DNA of 64,000 nt from the NCBI GenBank assembly GCA_032718565.1, contig JAVGVS010000514.1:124001-188000 (forward strand), read 5' to 3'. The DNA comes from Distichodus sexfasciatus. Taxonomy: Eukaryota; Chordata; Actinopteri; Characiformes; Distichodontidae. A program made the position numbers and the translations under genes. Under the pieces are notes generated by a model. That model ran no database searches. It saw nothing but the letters and a program-made list of their open reading frames with translations, and was not told the DNA's origin. Below are positions 58,600-64,000 of this stretch, piece after piece (within the stretch, counting starts at the first letter, position 1; the number at the start of each line of letters is the position of its first letter).

Positions 58600-60173
58600 G
58601 TAAAACATTAATTGCTGTGCCATCATATTTCCTCTAGTTTGTCCAAAATTCCTCTTTTGTTTCTTAAATAACTAAACACGTGTTTGAGAAAAAAGTAATA
58701 TTGTCATATACACAATGAGTGAAAAAATTGACCTCTGTACCTTTGTCATGAGTAGTTAATATGAAAACATTGTTAATGATGGACGTTTCACCAGTTTTTG
58801 TAGCCGTGGGCAGCAGATAAATTCTGTAGAAATAATTTGTTGCAAATTTAATTCTGAATGCAATTTGAAAATTATAAGCAAAGGGACAGAGGTCCATCTG
58901 TTGATACACAGTGTATATCATAATGAATATTGAAATCTTACTCAGTATAAGTCTTAACAATTCTGTATTGATCTCACACCTGTAATTGACTGACCAGTGA
59001 CCAGTGAATATTTGCTGGAGGTAGAGACAACACCAGTCTGATACCCACTGTTGGAATTGGGCTAATATTGAAACTAACTTTGCCTTAAGATATATAATTT
59101 AATATGAAAATATATATAAAAAATATATATAATTAGTTTTAGTACCCAACGTTTAAATATTTACTTCATGATCACGTGAAAAACTAGTATTGTACCATCT
59201 CTATCCATTACACTATATTTGTAAAACCAAACTAAGAGGCCAGTTTAGGTTTGAACAAAATGATTAATGATTATATTACTAATTTGCTGGTCTAGATCAG
59301 GCCTAACTGGTACAGGTGTTTGTCAGGATGCTGTGTTATTAAGGTGAGTGCCTTCACAGACTTTATTGTAGACACGTCGTGTTAAATAATTCTTCTGTGT
59401 GTGTTTCTGTGGACTGAACTAATTGATTGCAAGGTGTGTGTGTTCATTACACAAGGAGTGATGGCTTCACTCTACATATTTCATGCATACAAACCCTGCA
59501 AGTTTCATGAAGTTGTCTGAGTGAGTAACGTTCAGTGCCTAGTGAAGTCGTTTATTTGAATAATTAATGTTTATGCAGTTGATGAGAATGAGGGAGAGGG
59601 TTCTGGCCTGAGAGTTCTGGTGAAACAAGTAGGAGAATAAATCACCAGGTTAATCATGGTACGATATATTGATTTATTGTAATTCTATTACTCATCATTC
59701 TTTGTTAATAAAAACAGTCCTCCAGTTCAATATAAAGTGATGTTACAATATGTCTGATGCATCACTTTCATTCAGATCACGAATAATAATTAAAAATCGT
59801 TTGACATTTTTATTTCAGGGCACAGTGGCCTGTGTTATTGTGTTTAATAAAAGTTGTCAGTAAACCAGATGACATCTCGGGGCTTGCTTGGTGAAGGACT
59901 TATTTTAATTGCACCTATTTGCTTAAAGGTTATTTTTATTCTTCTTCTAATAATAATAATAAGAAGAAGAAGAAGAAGAATAAAATGAAAGAAAAGTAAA
60001 ATAATTAAAAAAAAATCATTAGCTGTCATATGCATAATATAGTTACTACAAATTTAGAAATGCTTTATTACTTAATAATGATGATTAATAATACAAAATA
60101 ATTTTTGGCATATATTATACAATTATGTATTAGATTACTTTGAAAATGTATTTAATACTTAAAATTATTTACT

Positions 60174-60238
<65 letters not shown>

Positions 60239-60398
60239 TAATTCTATGATAGTAGATTATTTGTGTAAGTATTAAACAATAATAACTCATGAAAATAAAA
60301 TAATTTAATATCATATTTTACTATATAATTATATTTATTATAGCATACACAATATATAATTACCTAGTTCCATATACATTAAAAATATATAGCTATTG

Positions 60399-60433
<35 letters not shown>

Positions 60434-61440
60434 ATAATAATAATAATAATAATACCCATGACCCCAGTTGGGATTAAGTGGTTCGCATAATGAATGAATG
60501 AATGAATGAATGAATGAATGAATAATAATAATAATAAGAAGAAGAAGATGAAGATGATGATGATGATGATGATGATGATTTTTTTTAAAATAATTATAGT
60601 AGTTTTGTTTCTTCTGAAGCTTAAATATGAGAAAACTATTTATTTGAATCTGTCTGTGCCACTTCCAGCCTAAATCCTCCATTAGATATCAGCACATTTT
60701 AAAATAATGTTTTTCACCCACGGAATAGTTTGAAGTGCTTTTTTTTTACACACTGTGGGGAATGTGGGTTTGGGTTCCTGAGCGCGCTCTAATCTCTGCT
60801 TTTATCATTTGTTTTGATTTCTGCTGGAGGATCTCAGCATGGTCTGTGTGTGTGTGTGTGTTGAGGAGTCCGGCGGTGTGTGTTTTCCCTCAGTGTGTAT
60901 TAGCTTGTGTGTGTGAGGTGGTTATGATTGTGATTTACCCGGCAGGGCAGGAGCTGGAGGCCATTGTGCCGATCTCTCGGCTCTTCCTCTCATTACTCTT
61001 TGTGCGCTGTCAGCCAGCCGAGTCTTGACTAAATCTAGGCTGCGATCTCTTCTTCCGTAACCTTGCTTATTCCCCACAGTGGAGTTTGTGTAGCTGTGAG
61101 GAATTGACGAGAGCACAACGTCGTCGCAGATAAATATATAAATGCCGTGTTTGTCTCTCTCAGGGCCAGTGCGCCGCTTTGTTACTGCTGCGCTTTTCTT
61201 CCTCAGCATGGCAGCAGCAGCAGCAGTGTCCTGTGATGTGGCGTTTAGTGCGTGTCTCTCTCTCCCTCTGTGGGGGGCGCTGCCGCTGCTGCGGCGGTGG
61301 AAGTGTAGGGAGATTTAAACACCGCCCCAGCCACCTGGGGTTTATGGCCGGAAGGCAGGAGTGTGTAAGATGACATATGAGCCTGCGAAGCCCCATGTGC
61401 TGGAATTTAGAGGGACAAACTGGGAGAAGCAGAATACAAT
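58600..61440. other. Amylase 3' flank, no supported gene
   Basis: AT-rich to about 60,700 with (AAT)n, (GAA)n and (GAT)n runs. 61,150-61,320 turns GC-rich with (CAG)n and CTGCCGCTGCTGCGG. No coding exon is supported. Confidence 0.5.
60177..60235. repeat. (TA)n array
   Basis: A pure TA run in the AT-rich amylase 3' flank; (ATT)n and (GAAT)n follow at 60400-60585. Confidence 0.97.
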
Positions 61441-61442
61441 TT

Positions 61443-61603
61443 AAGTGAGTGACTATTTGTCATTGTGAACACACCTCAGCACAGCACAGCACACAGTGCA
61501 CCTCAACTCAATGTAACCTCTGCGATTGACCTATCCGTAAAGGAGCAGTGGACAGTTTTGTTGCAGTGCCTGGAGAGCAGTGCTTGGGGACAGTACCTTC
61601 AGA
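61443..61603 (-). repeat. SINE family B, tail only
   Basis: AAGTGAGTGACTATTTGTCA ... GGAGAGCAGTGCTTGGGGAC; broken before the tRNA-like part. Confidence 0.75.
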
Positions 61604-61819
61604 AAACAAATACAGAGCATGCCAACAGGGAGTAACGTAAGGGTGGACCTACAGACACAAAAGGGAGAGATGTGTCTACTAGGAAGCTAGCAAACAAGAA
61701 CACTGAACAGATTACAGGGGCCTAAATGATTAAACCAATGGATTTACCCAGAACTGGGTAAACTAATGGTGAGGAACTAAACCGGGCTCAATGAACAACA
61801 AGATTGGTAGCGGTAGTTG

Positions 61820-62072
61820 GAGTAGTTGGTAGCGTAACTGTTAGGGGGTTAGCCCCGTGATTGGAAGGTCGCCGGTTCAAATCCAGGACCAATAAAAGAT
61901 ACCACTAAGGTACTCATGACCAAGGTACCGTCCCCTAGCACTGCTCCCCAGGCACTGTCAATAAAGCTGTCCACTGCTCCTTCATGGATGTGTCCGATGC
62001 AGAGATCACATTTGGCTATGATGCAATGTGTGCTGTGCTGTGTTCACAATATCAAATAATCTTTCACTTTAT
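61820..62072 (+). repeat. tRNA-derived SINE, family B, plus orientation
   Basis: Head GTAGCGTAACTGTTAGGGGG and B box GCCGGTTCAAATCC, ending in GTTCACAATATCAAATAATC. It faces the copy at 61443 in the opposite direction, giving an inverted pair. Confidence 0.83.
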
Positions 62073-62219
62073 TTAATCAATGGAAAGTTAACCAATTAGA
62101 ATACACAGGGTGCAGGACAGAGCGAAATGACTGACATACCACACAAGACAGACACAGGACAAGACAGGAGCGCCCTCCGATGGCTGGCTGGGAAAAAGTC
62201 CGGGGAGAGCCATGACTCT

Positions 62220-62252
62220 ACCTATCTATCTATCTATCTGTCTATCTGTCTA

Positions 62253-62285
<33 letters not shown>
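62220..62285. repeat. (CTAT)n/(CTGT)n microsatellite
   Basis: Compound tetranucleotide run; the ORF across it is composition only. Confidence 0.95.
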
Positions 62286-62849
62286 TTCTTCATCCATTCT
62301 TCTCTCTGTCTCTCCATCCATCCATATATTTGTTTGACTACCTGTTTGTCTATACATCCTTTATGTCCCTCCATCCATCAATCCATCTCTTTTACTATCT
62401 TGTCTGTCTGTATTTGTCTAGATGGAGAGACACACAAAAACATTCATAAGCAAACACATTGGGGCTAAAACGGCTGCGATCAAAAGTTATGTGTACATGA
62501 TGTGTTACATGCAGAGTAAAACTCTCTGAAGGCTTACCTCTTTGTGTGTGTGTGGTGTGTGGGAGCACGAGGTCTGTCAGTAATTGCGATTAAATTTTTA
62601 TCGACATGACACCATCTAAAATTCATCACACCAGTTTTCCAGGATTTACTATTCCAGACCAGACAGATAATGTGCTCATAGTGTGACATGCAAGCCCAAT
62701 GCGGAATTCAGCTTTCAAACCGTGTATTATTAATTCAGTCATTTTTCATATTAAAACCAAAAACCGAAACACCAAAACATGCCTATTTTTAGCATTCATT
62801 TTATAGTACATCCCTAGTTTTGGAAACGAATGTTGTGCCACTTTTGTCT

Positions 62850-63135
62850 CACAGCAAGAAGGTTCTGGGTTCGAGTCCCGGTCGGTCATGAGGTTTTTCT
62901 GTGTGGGGTTTGCTTCCTCCCGTCATGCTCACATGGGTTTTCTCCACGTGCTCTGGTTTCCTCCCACAGTGCAAAAGCACAAAGTTCAGGTTGATTGTTG
63001 ACTTGGCTTCGTAGGTGTGTATGTGAGTGTGTTTGTGTGAGTCTGTGCCCTGCTGTGTGTTAGCTCCCTCCCAAGGTTGGTCCCCGTCTTGCGCCCATAG
63101 TCCCAGGATAGTCTGCGGTCTCTGCAACCCTGATA
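62850..63135 (+). repeat. tRNA-headed SINE, plus orientation
   Basis: Starts with CTCACAGCAAGAAGGTTCTG and the B box GGGTTCGAGTCCCG, then TTTTCTGTGTGGGGTTTGC and a GGTTTCCTCCCACAGTGC body. Confidence 0.82.
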
Positions 63136-63142
63136 AGTGATT

Positions 63143-63340
63143 ATAAGTGATTATTTGTCATTGTGAACACACCACAGCACAGCACACAGTGCATCACAAC
63201 GAAATGTGACCTCTGCATTTTACCCATCCGTGAAGGATGCAGGGGGCAGCTGCCAAGGGCAGCGCCCGTGGAGCAGTGCTTAGAACCTGCGTCCTTCTGA
63301 TCACAGGGTGAACACCCTACGTTATGCCACCAGCTGCCCC
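63143..63340 (-). repeat. tRNA-derived SINE, family B
   Basis: AGTGATTATTTGTCATTGTG ... ACCTGCGTCCTTCTGATC ... GCCACCAGCTGCCCC. Directly abuts the SINE at 62850-63135. Confidence 0.83.
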
Positions 63341-63399
63341 ATGATTAACGATTAAGCAGTTCAGATAATGAATGAGTAAATGTTTTGTGGGTTTAAAGT

Positions 63400-63860
63400 G
63401 AAAAACAAATGAATAAATGATACACGGAGACGTTTCATTTGCGTTTTAGGGGAGATTTGGCAGCCGAGGGTCCGAGTAACTGCTATGGATGCAAAATGAC
63501 TGGCGATGTCTCTGCCAAACTCCCTGCGGCAATGCTGCAAATTCCGATTCCGCTTTTCCGACGGAAAGATTTACAGCGAGCGCCGGCCTCGGCGGTGGAG
63601 GACGGGGAGCGTCGTGGGAATTCCGTCCTCGGCAAAATCAATACGGTAAACTCGGCTGCGCTGCGCAATCAACTGTGTGTCAAACGTTAAGGCCTTCAGC
63701 TGAAATAATCCTCTCGCTTTCCCCACTGACGCAAACTTAATATTGGACATCTTGCGTGTCCCCGACCCCCACCGCCTCGCGCCTTTAATCCTTAAATCAA
63801 GAACAATTACAGACGCGGGTCACTGTTGAGGGTGCCGGAGGTGAACGGGTGTGTTAAAAT
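63400..63860. other. Moderately GC-rich unique-looking stretch
   Basis: ORFs of 83 codons run in two plus frames (63439-63690 and 63489-63740) but neither is recognisable. It does not match the repeats in this window. It could be an exon or conserved non-coding DNA of a downstream gene. Confidence 0.3.
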
Positions 63861-63890
63861 TCCTGCTATGTTGCTCCAGTTCAAGCAGAG

Positions 63891-63891
<1 letters not shown>

Positions 63892-63965
<74 letters not shown>

Positions 63966-63990
63966 GTGTCTATCTGTCTGTCTGTCTATC
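63892..63990. repeat. (CTAT)n microsatellite at window end
   Basis: About 18 CTAT units, then CTGT units, close to the right edge. Confidence 0.97.
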
Positions 63991-64000
63991 TACACATTTG

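Noticed and set aside
1..64000. CRISPR arrays, operons or phage genes
   Set aside because: No regularly spaced identical repeats and no prokaryotic gene organisation; all genes have vertebrate introns.

Overview
The window is vertebrate genomic DNA, almost certainly from a teleost fish. It has long GT-AG introns, tRNA-headed SINEs of teleost type, a Tc1-family transposon remnant, many short TIR elements (hAT-like and others) and abundant microsatellites. Two multi-exon genes lie head to tail on the + strand in the order rnpc3 then alpha-amylase, the same adjacency as RNPC3-AMY in human. There is no sign of prokaryotic or viral gene organisation.

Layout. 1-10,380: repeats plus three weak minus-strand exon candidates. 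About 10,390-10,560: a promoter-like patch with ETS and CCAAT motifs. 11,036-12,440: a purine-only 240-bp minisatellite. 12,727-45,066: rnpc3 (U11/U12-65K, minor spliceosome) in 14 coding exons, with TE-packed introns. 45,067-46,106: its 3' UTR region, which holds a tandem pair of U12-type 5' splice-site motifs (a USSE). 46,107-49,880: AT-rich repeats. 49,900-50,230: a CpG-rich block with a minus-strand first-exon candidate. 51,226-57,763: one alpha-amylase gene in 10 exons. 57,764-64,000: an inverted-repeat-rich 3' flank, SINEs and microsatellites.

Function. rnpc3 encodes the 65K protein that bridges U11 and U12 snRNPs and helps recognise U12-type introns. The sequence suggests that the gene is both a client and a sensor of that machinery. 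Its last coding intron has a textbook U12-type donor (GTATCCTTT) and branch site (CTTAACT). Its 3' UTR carries the paired motif through which U11 snRNP is known to activate an upstream 3' splice site and down-regulate the gene. The amylase gene encodes the secreted digestive alpha-1,4-glucanase, with catalytic Asp/Glu/Asp and chloride ligands all present.

Caveat. Exons 1, 2, 4, 5 and 7 of rnpc3 and exon 1 of amylase contain small indels that break the frame, while neighbouring exons are perfect. Repeat copies in the same stretches are also ragged. Consensus error in a long-read assembly is the likeliest cause, but decay of the 5' half of rnpc3 cannot be excluded from the sequence alone.
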